Of a stretch of 64,000 bases of DNA, positions 1 to 9,219 are shown one piece after another. The stretch lies in assembly GCA_030018435.1 (NCBI GenBank), contig JASEEY010000003.1, positions 34,950 to 98,949 on the forward strand. The letters run 5' to 3'. Position numbers and translations under genes: made by a program. This DNA is from Methanocellales archaeon. Its GTDB lineage: Archaea > Halobacteriota > UBA148 > JAUWXC01. Numbering within the stretch: the stretch's first letter is position 1; each line of letters begins with the position of its first letter. The notes under the pieces were generated by a model. The model did not search any database. It saw only the letters and a program-made list of their open reading frames with translations, and had not been told where the DNA came from.

Positions 1-430
1 TTAAACTCTCAAGTCTGGGCCCGAAGAAGAAGAGAAACAGCATGTTGAAAAGCAGGTGCACAAAGTTGGCGTGCAAAAACATATACGTTAACAGCGTCCA
101 AGGTCTTGCGATTACATGAGTTGGGTATAAGGCGAACATTTCATTGTACGGTGGAAATATCTGCAAGAAGAAAGATGCCACGCATATCATTAAAATCGCC
201 TGAGAATAACTGTATATGGGCAAGGAAATCTTTGGGCGCGTGATTTTGACCTCTCTGGAAATGGGAGAATATATGATGCCCTTGGAAGTGTTCCTTAGCC
301 CTGCCAAACCGGGGCAGTGATGTTTTTCTGGTAGCCTGTGCTCTACGCAGAATGCATCACCGCAGAATTTGCAAGTGAACGGCATGTATTCTTCCCGCCC
401 ACATATCATACATCTTTTCATGTTCATCAT
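1..430 (-). CDS. AN1-type zinc finger / rhomboid-family membrane protein (partial)
   Basis: The reading frame runs off the left edge, so only about the first 142 residues are visible. The N-terminus is cysteine- and histidine-rich (CMICG, CKFCG, then CVEHR and HHCPGL), the spacing of an AN1-type zinc finger. Hydrophobic stretches follow, with HANFVHLLFNMLFLFFG, a typical rhomboid segment (H..HLLFNM). AN1-rhomboid fusions are known in archaea and are predicted intramembrane serine proteases; the catalytic Ser and His would lie outside the window. The start is ambiguous among closely spaced ATGs at 430, 427 and 421. It is divergent from mtnA. The gene is absent from the ORF track because it is open at the edge. 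Confidence 0.8.
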   Translation of the reverse strand, partial: MMNMKRCMICGREEYMPFTCKFCGDAFCVEHRLPEKHHCPGLAGLRNTSKGIIYSPISREVKITRPKISLPIYSYSQAILMICVASFFLQIFPPYNEMFALYPTHVIARPWTLLTYMFLHANFVHLLFNMLFLFFFGPRLESL

Positions 431-519
431 CGATTTTATGCGATTACTTATTACAACAAATAAAGATTGCTTTAAAACAACACTTTTTTACCATCAGCGC
501 GCGATACTCCCCTAGAACC

Positions 520-1545
520 ATGCGAACGATTGATTGGAGTGATGATAAAAACTGCATCGTATTCGTCGACCAGACCAAATTGCCTCTAGCGCGACATATC
601 GTCGAATGTGCAGATGTAGATGCTCTAGCAGAAGCAATACGATCTCTGAGCATCAGGGGCGCTCCAGCGCTTGGCGTTGCAGGCGCCTTTGGAGTTGCAC
701 TTGCGGCACAGACGAGTAAGGCGAAAAGCCCCATGGATCTTATACAAGAGCTGGAGGATGCCGCAGAGATTTTACGAAACACCAGACCAACTGCCGTAAA
801 CCTATCTTGGGGAATCGACAGAGTTCTCCGCAAGGCAAAGACTGGGCACTCGATAACTCACATCAAGGGGTTTGCCCTAGGAGAGGCGAAGGCAACAGCA
901 GACGAGGATGTAGAGATATGTAAAAAGATAGGCGTCAATGGAGTAAAATTACTGGAAGACGGCGATGTTGTGCTGACGCACTGCAATGCTGGCAGGATGG
1001 CGTGCGTGGACTGGGGCACCGCTCTTGGCATTGTTAGATCGGCCATAGAGGAAGGTAAGAGAGTAAAAGTCATCGCCACTGAGACGCGTCCATTGAATCA
1101 AGGCTCAAGGATAACGGCGTGGGAACTCCTCCAGGACAACATTCCTGTCACACTGATCACGGACAGCATGATCGGACATGTGGTAAGATCCGGGATGGTT
1201 GACGAAGTTCTCGTTGGTGCGGATCGCATTGTAGAGGATGCGGTATTCAACAAAATAGGTACGTACACGCTTTCAGTCGTAGCAAAGGAGCACAAGATAC
1301 CATTCTATGTTGCTACACCCATGTCAACGTTTGACTTTGAGAAACGTGCATCAGATGTTGAGATAGAGGAGCGGAGCCCACAGGAGTTAAAGCGCTTTGG
1401 GGATGAGCAGATTGCTCCATTGGATGTAAATGTCTACAATCCTGCATTTGACGTCACGCCAATGGATAACGTAACGGCTATTATCACCGAGCGCGGTGTG
1501 TTTTATCCGCCCCTTTCATTCGAAGAGCTTAAGGAGTTGAAATAG
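520..1545 (+). CDS. mtnA: S-methyl-5-thioribose-1-phosphate isomerase (MtnA family)
   Basis: This is a 341-aa member of the eIF2B-like sugar-phosphate isomerase family. The MtnA signature SIRGAPALGVAGAFG is near residues 44-58. The catalytic Cys lies in THCNAG, and the catalytic Asp is in GADRIVED. The enzyme isomerises methylthioribose-1-phosphate to methylthioribulose-1-phosphate. In methanogens the homologue is also implicated in salvage of 5-deoxyribose-1-phosphate from 5'-deoxyadenosine, a product of radical SAM enzymes. Length is close to the family norm. It is followed after 15 nt by an ACT-domain gene on the same strand. A ribose-1,5-bisphosphate isomerase is the alternative, but the motifs favour MtnA. 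Confidence 0.9.
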   Translation: MRTIDWSDDKNCIVFVDQTKLPLARHIVECADVDALAEAIRSLSIRGAPALGVAGAFGVALAAQTSKAKSPMDLIQELEDAAEILRNTRPTAVNLSWGIDRVLRKAKTGHSITHIKGFALGEAKATADEDVEICKKIGVNGVKLLEDGDVVLTHCNAGRMACVDWGTALGIVRSAIEEGKRVKVIATETRPLNQGSRITAWELLQDNIPVTLITDSMIGHVVRSGMVDEVLVGADRIVEDAVFNKIGTYTLSVVAKEHKIPFYVATPMSTFDFEKRASDVEIEERSPQELKRFGDEQIAPLDVNVYNPAFDVTPMDNVTAIITERGVFYPPLSFEELKELK

Positions 1546-1560
1546 ATAAAGTAGGTATGA

Positions 1561-2223
1561 ATGACACTTGCCATAAATGTGATATGTAAGGATAAGCTAG
1601 GTGTGCTAAGGGATATCGCCGGCATCGTGGCAAAACACGGCGGCAATATAACCTATACACAGCAGTTCATCCTTGAGAGGGGTGTTCACAAGGGAAAAAG
1701 CTCCATCTACATGGAGATCGACGGAATAAAGGATCCAGGCACACTCGTATCAGACCTAACCTCGCAGGACATCGTGCACGAGGTCACCACTCCCCCTTCT
1801 TTCCAAGAGGTGTACGGCTCCAGAGTGATCGTGATTGGTGGCGGTGCACAGGTTGCCCAGGTTGCGATGGGTGCGGTTAACGAAGCAGACAGGCATAACA
1901 TCAGGGGCGAGCGCATCAGCGTTGATACGATTCCGTTAGTAGGAGAGGATGCCATTGCAGATGCAGTCGATGCGGTCTCGCGTCTCCATAGGGCGGCCAT
2001 TTTGGTCCTCGCCGGTTCGCTGATGGGGGGGCGCATCACAGAGGAGGTTAAAAAGTTGCGCAAGGCAGGCATTCCGGTAATCGCGCTCAATATGGCAGGA
2101 AGCGTGCCAGAGGCCGCAGATTTAGTTGTTACGGATCCAGTTCAAGCTGGCACGTTTGCAGTGATGCATGTTGCTAGGACGGCTGAGTTTGACATCAATA
2201 GGGTTAGGGGACGACGATTTTAG
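1561..2223 (+). CDS. ACT domain protein, DUF5612 family
   Basis: The 220-aa protein begins with an ACT domain (about residues 1-80; KDKLGVLRDIAGIVAKHGGN is the usual ligand-loop region). The C-terminal domain resembles DUF5612 (from VIVIGGGAQVAQVAMGAV onward). ACT domains bind small molecules such as amino acids and regulate enzymes allosterically. No catalytic motif is evident, so the role is probably regulatory. It is encoded just after mtnA and its stop overlaps the convergent Cas4-like gene by 4 nt. The ligand is unknown. Confidence 0.75.
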   Translation: MTLAINVICKDKLGVLRDIAGIVAKHGGNITYTQQFILERGVHKGKSSIYMEIDGIKDPGTLVSDLTSQDIVHEVTTPPSFQEVYGSRVIVIGGGAQVAQVAMGAVNEADRHNIRGERISVDTIPLVGEDAIADAVDAVSRLHRAAILVLAGSLMGGRITEEVKKLRKAGIPVIALNMAGSVPEAADLVVTDPVQAGTFAVMHVARTAEFDINRVRGRRF

Positions 2224-2981
2224 AACAGACTAGAGAGCAAAGACTTCTTCACCCTACACAGATCGATGAAAGCACAAGATTCACATGGAACTTTTCTCGG
2301 CTTATCTGGAAGGGGGCCGTCTATGACCTTTTGAACCCCATTCTTGATTCGCAGTGCTATCCTTTTGTCGGCGTGTTTGATGTTAACATCGCGAAATTCT
2401 CCATACCTAGCGTATTCAATTAGGCCGCAATTAACAGGGTTATTAAACGTTTCCTTAACCAGGAGCGCGTATGCAGCTAGCTGTATTCTTTCATCCTTCC
2501 ATACTCCGTATTCAGGTTTGTTACCAGTTTTGATAATAGATGGGAGAATTTCACCGTTGATTAACACCAACTTATCTGGGCGACCTGACATGTCTAAGCG
2601 TCTGGAATGCATCAGGTATTCCTTTTTCCATGGCACAATTCGCTGAAGCAGCACATCTTTGCCAAGTACGCCAATGGCATTTTCCATACCAGCTATAATA
2701 CCATCGACATCAATGTTTGATATGGCATCCATGATCTGGGATTTTTCTATCGCACTCAAGTCGCCCTGGGCATCGTTTGCGATGTCGTTTAAATAAGCGG
2801 GCAACTCGCCCAGATCGTCATTTTTAATCAACAAAGGGAACCTGTATGCGAGTTCTTTGAGCAACAAATGTTCTACGTACTCGGTGGCGATTACTCTATC
2901 CAACTTGTATCCACGAGATACGAAATACGCCTGGCGCGGACATGACATATAGAGAACTATGTCAGATGCCCTAACGGTCAA
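2220..2981 (-). CDS. Cas4-like RecB-family nuclease with Fe-S cysteines, catalytic Glu apparently missing
   Basis: A 253-aa Cas4/RecB-like protein. One Cys sits near the N-terminus (YMSCPRQAYF) and three near the C-terminus (PCESCAFIDLCRV), the arrangement that holds a 4Fe-4S cluster in Cas4/AddB-type nucleases. GRPDKL supplies the metal-binding Asp and RIQLAAYALL is the usual QxxxY motif. Where the family has ExK (for example VEFKTG) this protein reads SIIKTG, so the Glu is Ile. Activity may be reduced or lost. It starts with TTG, overlapping the stop of orc1/cdc6 (TTGA), so the two are probably co-translated. No CRISPR array is present, arguing for a role linked to replication or repair. 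Confidence 0.75.
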   Translation of the reverse strand: MTVRASDIVLYMSCPRQAYFVSRGYKLDRVIATEYVEHLLLKELAYRFPLLIKNDDLGELPAYLNDIANDAQGDLSAIEKSQIMDAISNIDVDGIIAGMENAIGVLGKDVLLQRIVPWKKEYLMHSRRLDMSGRPDKLVLINGEILPSIIKTGNKPEYGVWKDERIQLAAYALLVKETFNNPVNCGLIEYARYGEFRDVNIKHADKRIALRIKNGVQKVIDGPLPDKPRKVPCESCAFIDLCRVKKSLLSSLF

Positions 2982-4090
2982 TCTCCCAATCCCTTCAAAA
3001 CGTCATTGGCATTTTCAGCCGAGATGAGTCTACTTCTACCCTTGGCACCCTTACCAGAATACCTGGTGTTGATGAGTTTAATCGCATCCAGCTTGTTCAG
3101 CATTTCATGAAATCGCGTGTATCCTAACTTTGTCCTTTCTTGGAACTTTTTGTATAGTTCTCCTGCCTTGATCTCTCCGCCCTCTGCGATTAGTTTGAGT
3201 AGCACCCTTTCACCATCTTCCAGCGATGAGATGATGTGCTTCAGATGAACAGATTTTGAGCTTTCATACGCCTTGTCCACATCTTCCAGCGATATGCACT
3301 TACTGGCTCTGCGCTCTGCATTCAGCCCAGCCTTCTTGAGCAAGTCGATGCCCACTCGTAAGTCACCGGAATTTTCGACATATTCGACGATCTTGTTCAA
3401 AACATCCTCTGAGACGACATCTGAAAAAAATCCATACTTGATCCTGTTCGACAGTATATCATGGATCTCATCGTGTGTATATGGCGGGAAGGGTATTTCC
3501 CGTGGTAGGAACACGGATGCAACTCTCACATCCAACGGGTACCGCATCTTCACATCACTCAAAATACCAATGACGCCAATTCTCGCCTTGGGCTGCACCT
3601 CATGTGCTCGCAGGAGTGTGTAAAGCACATCGTTCACCTCATTTTCATAAAACAAGTAATTGACATCATCCAAGGCAGCGATCAGCACCCTCTCCTTTCC
3701 TACCAGGTGCTTCACTGTCTCCTCAAATATCTTTTTGAACGAAACACCCGATGATGGCGGCGCATATCCGTAAATCTTCTGGAATACTCTGGAGAAAACC
3801 TCATACTTGGTATTGTCGACCTGACAATTGATGTGAACGGGAATTACAGATGATGTATGCTTCTCAATCTCTTCAAATATTTTGAGTACGGCAGTGGTCT
3901 TTCCCGTGCCCGGTGGACCCAAACAGAGCGTGTTGATGGGTCTTATACCCCTCATAGCAGGGCGTATGCTGAACATCAACTCCTCCATCTGGGATTCCCT
4001 GTGCAGAAAGTGCTCCGGCACGTAGTCCAGCTCAAACATCTCGCCGTTCTTGAAGATCGTTTGATCCCATAATAGTGTGTCTTCGACCAT
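2978..4090 (-). CDS. cdc6: Orc1/Cdc6 family replication initiator
   Basis: This 370-aa AAA+ ATPase has Walker A LGPPGTGKTT (about residues 58-67) and Walker B LIAALDDVNYLF, followed by a C-terminal winged-helix domain (about 290-370). It recognises origins and loads the MCM helicase. It lies next to a Cas4-like gene on the same strand and within about 1.5 kb of mcm. Archaeal origins are often next to cdc6, but I see no ORB-like repeats in the 117-bp upstream intergenic stretch. Length is typical for the family. Confidence 0.9.
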   Translation of the reverse strand: MVEDTLLWDQTIFKNGEMFELDYVPEHFLHRESQMEELMFSIRPAMRGIRPINTLCLGPPGTGKTTAVLKIFEEIEKHTSSVIPVHINCQVDNTKYEVFSRVFQKIYGYAPPSSGVSFKKIFEETVKHLVGKERVLIAALDDVNYLFYENEVNDVLYTLLRAHEVQPKARIGVIGILSDVKMRYPLDVRVASVFLPREIPFPPYTHDEIHDILSNRIKYGFFSDVVSEDVLNKIVEYVENSGDLRVGIDLLKKAGLNAERRASKCISLEDVDKAYESSKSVHLKHIISSLEDGERVLLKLIAEGGEIKAGELYKKFQERTKLGYTRFHEMLNKLDAIKLINTRYSGKGAKGRSRLISAENANDVLKGLGD

Positions 4091-4207
4091 TTTGAACTCC
4101 TGAGAATACTTTCGCCCTACTCTAAGATTACTTTTTCATACTTATTCTTTTAGTGATGTTTATTAGACATAGGGTACTATTAAACATTCAAGCCATGGAG
4201 ATGAAAA

Positions 4208-4672
4208 ATGACTGACTTTGAACGAGAACTAGTCAAATCTTTTAACCGGTTTTTTGAACAGGGTAAGGTAGAGGGCATCGCCTATAGGCTAAAACAGCAT
4301 AGGTTCGCATCGCAAATAGTCGATGTGTTGGTTGATTCCTCGCATAAGGATTTTTACTTGGGCATCGAATGCAAGAGCGTGTCAACTGACAAAGGGGCTG
4401 TTGCACTTTATTTCACTCAACATTTTAGCGCCGGCCAGATTCCGCGCATAGATGATTTTCTCAAAAAGTCCGGCCGAAGAGGGGTTTTGGCGGTCGAACT
4501 CAGAAGAGGTAGCGGCAAATCGAGGGGGGCACATATCATAAAATGGACAGAACTAAGAAAACGGTATGCCAAGGGTTCAGTTGGCTTTACGGTGGATGAG
4601 ATCGTGCGTTCTCCAGAAATACACAGGAAAGGCGCTCACTATGTAATTGAGCCTAGAGTATGGGGAGATTGA
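4208..4672 (+). CDS. Holliday-junction-resolvase-like PD-(D/E)XK nuclease
   Basis: The 154-aa protein has an N-terminal helix followed by IVDVLVDSS and YLGIECKSV, matching the D...ExK active site of PD-(D/E)XK nucleases. The size and layout resemble archaeal Hjc-like proteins found next to replication genes. A DNA structure-specific endonuclease role is likely but its substrate cannot be read from sequence. It is divergent from cdc6 and sits directly upstream of the TatD-like gene and mcm. The upstream element CATGGAGATGAAAA provides a plausible ribosome-binding site. Confidence 0.65.
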   Translation: MTDFERELVKSFNRFFEQGKVEGIAYRLKQHRFASQIVDVLVDSSHKDFYLGIECKSVSTDKGAVALYFTQHFSAGQIPRIDDFLKKSGRRGVLAVELRRGSGKSRGAHIIKWTELRKRYAKGSVGFTVDEIVRSPEIHRKGAHYVIEPRVWGD

Positions 4673-4673
4673 G

Positions 4674-5513
4674 ATGATGCCGATTACTGATAATCACATG
4701 CACATCGATTTGCAAGGTCTTGGGATTATGGCTGTTGAGCAGTTTCAGAGGGCGGGAGGCACGCACATATTCTTGGTTTCGAAGACGACGCAGAGTTTTG
4801 GCATCGAGGTCGCATCTCCAGATGATTTCAAATCGGCGTTTGAGCACACCGTAAAGATCGCGGATGTGATTAACGAGCAAACAGAAGTGACGGCTTTTCC
4901 AGTCCTCGGGATTCATCCCGCAGAGCTCACGAGATTGACAAAACGTTTCGAACTGAATAGGGCTAAAGCGCTAATATGTCGTGGCTTGGATATCGCCATC
5001 GATTTTGTAAAAGAAGGACGGGCGATCGCCATCAAGACGGGGAGACCTCACTATGAGGTTAGCGATGCTGAGTGGCGTGCATCCAATGAAATCATGTTTT
5101 ATGGAATGAAATTGGCAAGCGAAGCAGGATGCGCTGTTCAGCTGCACACCGAGAGTACAACTCCAGATAGTTTGGCAGAGATATCTAAGATGGCAAATAG
5201 GGCTGGATTAGCCCTAGACAGAATAGTCAAGCATTATTCTGCCCCCATGATACCCGAGTACCAAAATGTCGGCATTTTTCCATCAATACTCGCCAGTGAG
5301 GATACGTTGGATGTCGCTTTATCGCAAGGGAATAGGTTCATGATGGAAACTGACTATATCGATGACCCTGACAGACCAGGCGTCGTTCTCGGACCAAAAA
5401 CCGTTCCACGTAGGACGAAACAGTTTATCAAAAAAGGTATTGATGAGGATGTGTTTTGGACGGTCCATAAAGATCATCCAGAAAAAGTATATGGAGTTAA
5501 GATAAATATCTAG
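4674..5513 (+). CDS. TatD-related metal-dependent hydrolase
   Basis: A TIM-barrel amidohydrolase of about 279 aa. Metal ligands are visible in order: TDNHMHID at the N-terminus, GIHPAE, AVQLHTES, KHYSAP and TDYIDDP. The ORF track starts at 4647, but ATG 4674 is preferred: it has a GGGGAG ribosome-binding site about 7 nt upstream and avoids overlap with the nuclease gene. TatD proteins are nucleases or phosphohydrolases; archaeal members in this context are uncharacterised. It sits 23 nt upstream of mcm in a replication/repair cluster. Confidence 0.8.
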   Translation: MMPITDNHMHIDLQGLGIMAVEQFQRAGGTHIFLVSKTTQSFGIEVASPDDFKSAFEHTVKIADVINEQTEVTAFPVLGIHPAELTRLTKRFELNRAKALICRGLDIAIDFVKEGRAIAIKTGRPHYEVSDAEWRASNEIMFYGMKLASEAGCAVQLHTESTTPDSLAEISKMANRAGLALDRIVKHYSAPMIPEYQNVGIFPSILASEDTLDVALSQGNRFMMETDYIDDPDRPGVVLGPKTVPRRTKQFIKKGIDEDVFWTVHKDHPEKVYGVKINI

Positions 5514-5536
5514 TACGAAAAAGAAGAGTTGAAAAA

Positions 5537-8500
5537 ATGGTGGGCGATACAGTTTCCAGATGGGAGGAATTTTTAGAGCAGTATTACAAGGAGCATATCC
5601 TTCAGTTAGCCAGTACGTATCCAGAGGAGCGCAGCCTGTTCATAGAATTTCCAGATATCGTTAAAAAAGATCCTGAGCTAGCGGACGCCCTGTTGGAGCG
5701 ACCTCATGAAATTCTACCAGATCTGGAGGAGTCCCTAAGAACCTTCGCCACACCGACTGGTGAGCCACTGGATGATGCGCACGTCAGGATAGTTAAAATT
5801 CCCGATAGAGTTCAGATCAGAAAATTGAGGAGTGACAACATATCCAGACTGATCGCGATAGAGGGGCTGGTGCGCAAGGCAACGGCCGTACGCCCCAAAA
5901 TTGTCAACGCTGCCTTTGATTGTTTGAGGTGTGGCCATACCACCCACAAGGAGCAGACTGGAACGAAGTTTACCGAGCCCTATGCGTGTGAGAATGAGTC
6001 GTGCGACAGGAAGGGGCCGTTCAAATTGAATTTAAACGAATCGATTTTTGTGGACGCACAGAAGCTGCAGATTCAGGAATCCCCAGAGGATTTAAGGGGT
6101 GGAGAACAGCCTCAAACCCTGGACGTAAACGTGGAGGATGACCTAGCAGGAATTGTGACTCCAGGTGACAGGATTATCGTCACCGGTATCCTCCACTCCT
6201 ACCAGCGAACCTCTCCAGTGGGGAAGAGCACGTTTTTCGATGTATACCTTGAGTGCATCTCCATCGAGATACAGGAGCAGGAATTCGAGGAGCTGGACAT
6301 CTCCAAGGAAGAAGAAAAGGAGATTCTCAAGCTATCAGAGATGCCAAATATTTACGAAACTGTGATCAATTCGATTGCGCCTACCATTTTTGGGTATAAC
6401 GACATTAAGGAGGCGATAGCACTTCAGTTGTTCGCTGGCGTGGCAAAGTTGCTTCCGGATGGCACTAGGGTGAGAGGCGATGTTCATGTGCTCCTGGTCG
6501 GAGATCCAGGCACCGCTAAATCCCAATTGCTCAGGTACATCGCGACACTCGCCCCTAGGGGCATTTATACGAGTGGCAAGGGCACGACGGCAGCTGGGCT
6601 AACAGCGACGGCTGTTAGGGACGAATTTGGAGAGGGGCGCTGGACTCTTGAGGCGGGTGCACTCGTGCTCGCAGACAAAGGTGTCGCTGCAGTTGACGAA
6701 CTCGACAAGATGAGAGATGAGGATAGAAGCGCATTGCATGAGGCGATGGAACAGCAATCGTATCATCCATCCACTGAGATACTGCTTTCTGATGGACGAA
6801 AGGTGAAAATTGGGGAGTACGTTGATGGTTTGTTTAATAAAAATGAAGATAAGATCATCAAAGGTGTAGATTGCGAGATACTACCTTTGTGCGCTAACGC
6901 GCTAAAACGTAGCATGCTCCCAAGAGAATTCCTGTTTAGCACCGACTTCAATGCGATTTTTAAACTACCGATCGATAGAGTGAGCAGGCATGTCCCACCA
7001 GATAGGTTTGTCCAGATCAAATACTCTAATGGTAGAGAGATCATAGTCACACCAGAGCACCCCATATACGTATTCAGACATGGGGCAGTAGGTTGCGTCC
7101 CAGCGATAGACGTCGAGGAGAATGATTTTATTCCAGCCCCTAGGGTTGTGCCAAACTATGATTCAGTAATAGAACTACATCAAATCGACAGAACACACGT
7201 GCATGAAAAAGACATCGTTTTTCCTGGCACTCTTTCTCCAGACTTAGCAGCAATATTGGGATTCCTGATATCTGAGGGACATTCATACCGAGGATCAAGC
7301 GCTGAAATTGGTTTTTCGAATACTAATAATGGACTATTGGATAGCATGTCAAGGTTAATGATGAACGTATTTGGCGTTAACTATTCTTGGAACTCCAATG
7401 CTTATGGTACTATAACCCTGAGGTATGTCTCCACTCGCCTTCACAGATGGTTTGCTGACAACTTCCCTGAGATGATGCGAACGGCAAAGGATAAACGAGT
7501 ACCAGCGAAGATTCTTGGTACATCAAAGGATAACATAAGGGAATTCTTGAGGACTGCATTTCTTGGAGATGGCGGGGTGGAATCGACAGCGATCTGCTAT
7601 CGCACAGCATCTAAAGGACTTGCAGAGGATTATCAAGATCTACTACTTAAGCTAGGCATAGCTTCACGAATTGTCCAAGATGTGCATAACCATTCCTATA
7701 AAACGTATATCGCGGGTGACTCGCTAGGGGCATTCTACGATCAAATTGTCGATTTTGAGGATGTTAGGTGCTGCAAAATACGGTCGATGGTATCAAAGAG
7801 TAAAGAGACGCTACGACACCATGATGTAGTCCCAACCGATGTCGCACGTGTTGTGATAAAATCCCTGAAATCGTTGGGGATGGTAAATGATGGTTACTTC
7901 TGTCGGCATCTCAACAAAGATCATGGAATAACTGTCGATACGATGAAGAAATACGTACATCGCTTACGGGATCGATATGAGGAAATACAAGAAGCGCTCA
8001 AACTTGACATTTCACTGCGTGAGTTGCGGGATAGGGTTAACTGGTCGCAGCGACAGCTAGCAGATGAGATGGGCGTTTTCAGAAGTACGATAGATTACCT
8101 GGAGCGTGGTGGATATAATGAGGAGAGAAGAGGAGAAATCCTACAGAAAGCAAAACAAGTGATATCTAACTCGATATCTAGCACCTTAAAGAATATCTTG
8201 GAGCTCGACCGATTATTGAACTCAGATATTAGATTTTTACGCGTAACAAGTGTGAAGGTGGTTCCAAACAAGGGCAAGTATAGGACAAATTGGGTTTACG
8301 ACGTTACAGTTGAGCCGACACACAATTTCATAAGCCATGGCGTGGTGCTACACAACACGGTCAGCATAGCCAAGGCAGGTGTCATGGCCATGTTGAGGTC
8401 GAGATGCGCGCTACTTGGCGCTGCTAATCCCAAATATGGGAGGTTTGATAGGTACGAGTCAATAGCAGAACAGATCAATTTGCCACCTACGCTTTTGTCC

Positions 8501-9217
8501 AGATTTGACTTGATTTTCCCCCTTGCAGATGAGCCAGATGAAACGCTGGATACAAACATCGCGGAGCACATCCTGCGGGCGCATTATGCCGGAGAGTTGG
8601 CAGAACACGCTAAGAAATTTCCTTCTGGAAAAATCACCAAGGAGGACGTGAAGTCTGCCATGGAGATGATTCAGCCAGAGATCGGGCCTGAGCTGTTCAG
8701 AAAATACATCGCATATGCCAAGCGAATATACCCAATAATGGTGGATGATGCCAAGCAGCGGTTGACCGAGTTCTATTTAGGACTGCGCAAACAGGGCATA
8801 GGTATCGATTCACCAGTTCCCGTGACCGCACGTTCCTTAGAGGCACTGGTGCGGTTAGCGGAGGCTTCTGCAAGAATTAGGCTGAGCGATGCCATCACAG
8901 AAGAGGATGCAAATAGAGCTATAAGAATCGTGGAATCGTGTCTGAGGAAGGTGGCAGTCGATCCTGAGACAGGGCAGTTCGATGTTGATATAATAGCAGT
9001 CGGAACCAGCAAGAGCCAGCGAGATAAGATCAAAATACTCAGGGAGATCATACGGGAACTTGAGAAAGAGCATGGGGGGAGAGCGCCTAAGGAGGATATC
9101 TATGACAAGGCACAGGCGCAGGGTATCTCCAAGGATATAGTCGAGGAGCTCATCGCCAAACTAAAACAACAGGGAGACATCTTCGAGCCCGCTACAGGGT
9201 ACCTCAAATTGGCATAG
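5537..9217 (+). CDS. mcm: MCM replicative helicase precursor containing an intein
   Basis: The 1226-aa ORF is an MCM helicase interrupted by an intein at residues 408-940. The spliced protein would be about 693 aa, the usual archaeal size. Extein features: an N-terminal OB/zinc region with CLRCG and CENESC; Walker A GDPGTAKS near residue 321; Walker B VDELDKM near 386; after the intein, sensor region GAANPKYGRF, arginine-finger region LLSRFDL and a C-terminal winged helix. MCM unwinds DNA ahead of the fork as a hexamer. The intein separates Walker B from the pre-sensor elements, so unspliced protein cannot be active. It is followed after 2 nt by DUF424. Confidence 0.95.
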   Translation: MVGDTVSRWEEFLEQYYKEHILQLASTYPEERSLFIEFPDIVKKDPELADALLERPHEILPDLEESLRTFATPTGEPLDDAHVRIVKIPDRVQIRKLRSDNISRLIAIEGLVRKATAVRPKIVNAAFDCLRCGHTTHKEQTGTKFTEPYACENESCDRKGPFKLNLNESIFVDAQKLQIQESPEDLRGGEQPQTLDVNVEDDLAGIVTPGDRIIVTGILHSYQRTSPVGKSTFFDVYLECISIEIQEQEFEELDISKEEEKEILKLSEMPNIYETVINSIAPTIFGYNDIKEAIALQLFAGVAKLLPDGTRVRGDVHVLLVGDPGTAKSQLLRYIATLAPRGIYTSGKGTTAAGLTATAVRDEFGEGRWTLEAGALVLADKGVAAVDELDKMRDEDRSALHEAMEQQSYHPSTEILLSDGRKVKIGEYVDGLFNKNEDKIIKGVDCEILPLCANALKRSMLPREFLFSTDFNAIFKLPIDRVSRHVPPDRFVQIKYSNGREIIVTPEHPIYVFRHGAVGCVPAIDVEENDFIPAPRVVPNYDSVIELHQIDRTHVHEKDIVFPGTLSPDLAAILGFLISEGHSYRGSSAEIGFSNTNNGLLDSMSRLMMNVFGVNYSWNSNAYGTITLRYVSTRLHRWFADNFPEMMRTAKDKRVPAKILGTSKDNIREFLRTAFLGDGGVESTAICYRTASKGLAEDYQDLLLKLGIASRIVQDVHNHSYKTYIAGDSLGAFYDQIVDFEDVRCCKIRSMVSKSKETLRHHDVVPTDVARVVIKSLKSLGMVNDGYFCRHLNKDHGITVDTMKKYVHRLRDRYEEIQEALKLDISLRELRDRVNWSQRQLADEMGVFRSTIDYLERGGYNEERRGEILQKAKQVISNSISSTLKNILELDRLLNSDIRFLRVTSVKVVPNKGKYRTNWVYDVTVEPTHNFISHGVVLHNTVSIAKAGVMAMLRSRCALLGAANPKYGRFDRYESIAEQINLPPTLLSRFDLIFPLADEPDETLDTNIAEHILRAHYAGELAEHAKKFPSGKITKEDVKSAMEMIQPEIGPELFRKYIAYAKRIYPIMVDDAKQRLTEFYLGLRKQGIGIDSPVPVTARSLEALVRLAEASARIRLSDAITEEDANRAIRIVESCLRKVAVDPETGQFDVDIIAVGTSKSQRDKIKILREIIRELEKEHGGRAPKEDIYDKAQAQGISKDIVEELIAKLKQQGDIFEPATGYLKLA
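6758..8356 (+). mobile_element. Intein in MCM (LAGLIDADG homing-endonuclease type)
   Basis: This in-frame 533-residue insertion lies between MEQQ and TVSIAKAG of MCM. It begins with Ser (SYHPSTEILL, block A) and ends HGVVLHN before Thr, so the splice residues are Ser1, His-Asn and Thr+1. Block B is VTPEHPIYVF and block F is WVYDVTVEPTHNFI. Two LAGLIDADG motifs are LGFLISEGH (near MCM residue 570) and FLGDGG (near 675), both with acidic residues retained, so homing activity may be intact. A helix-turn-helix-like stretch (SQRQLADEMGVFRSTIDYL) follows and may aid DNA recognition. Confidence 0.93.
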
Positions 9218-9219
9218 AC

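Noticed and set aside
444-833. Minus-strand ORF of 129 aa
   Set aside because: It is the antisense shadow of mtnA, with Ser/Ala-rich composition and no motif.
2220-2981. CRISPR-Cas locus
   Set aside because: Only one Cas4-like gene is present; there are no repeat-spacer arrays and no cas1, cas2 or effector genes in the window.
4091-4207. Replication origin next to cdc6
   Set aside because: The spacer is AT-rich and in the expected place, but I see no ORB-type repeats or inverted pair; context alone is not enough.
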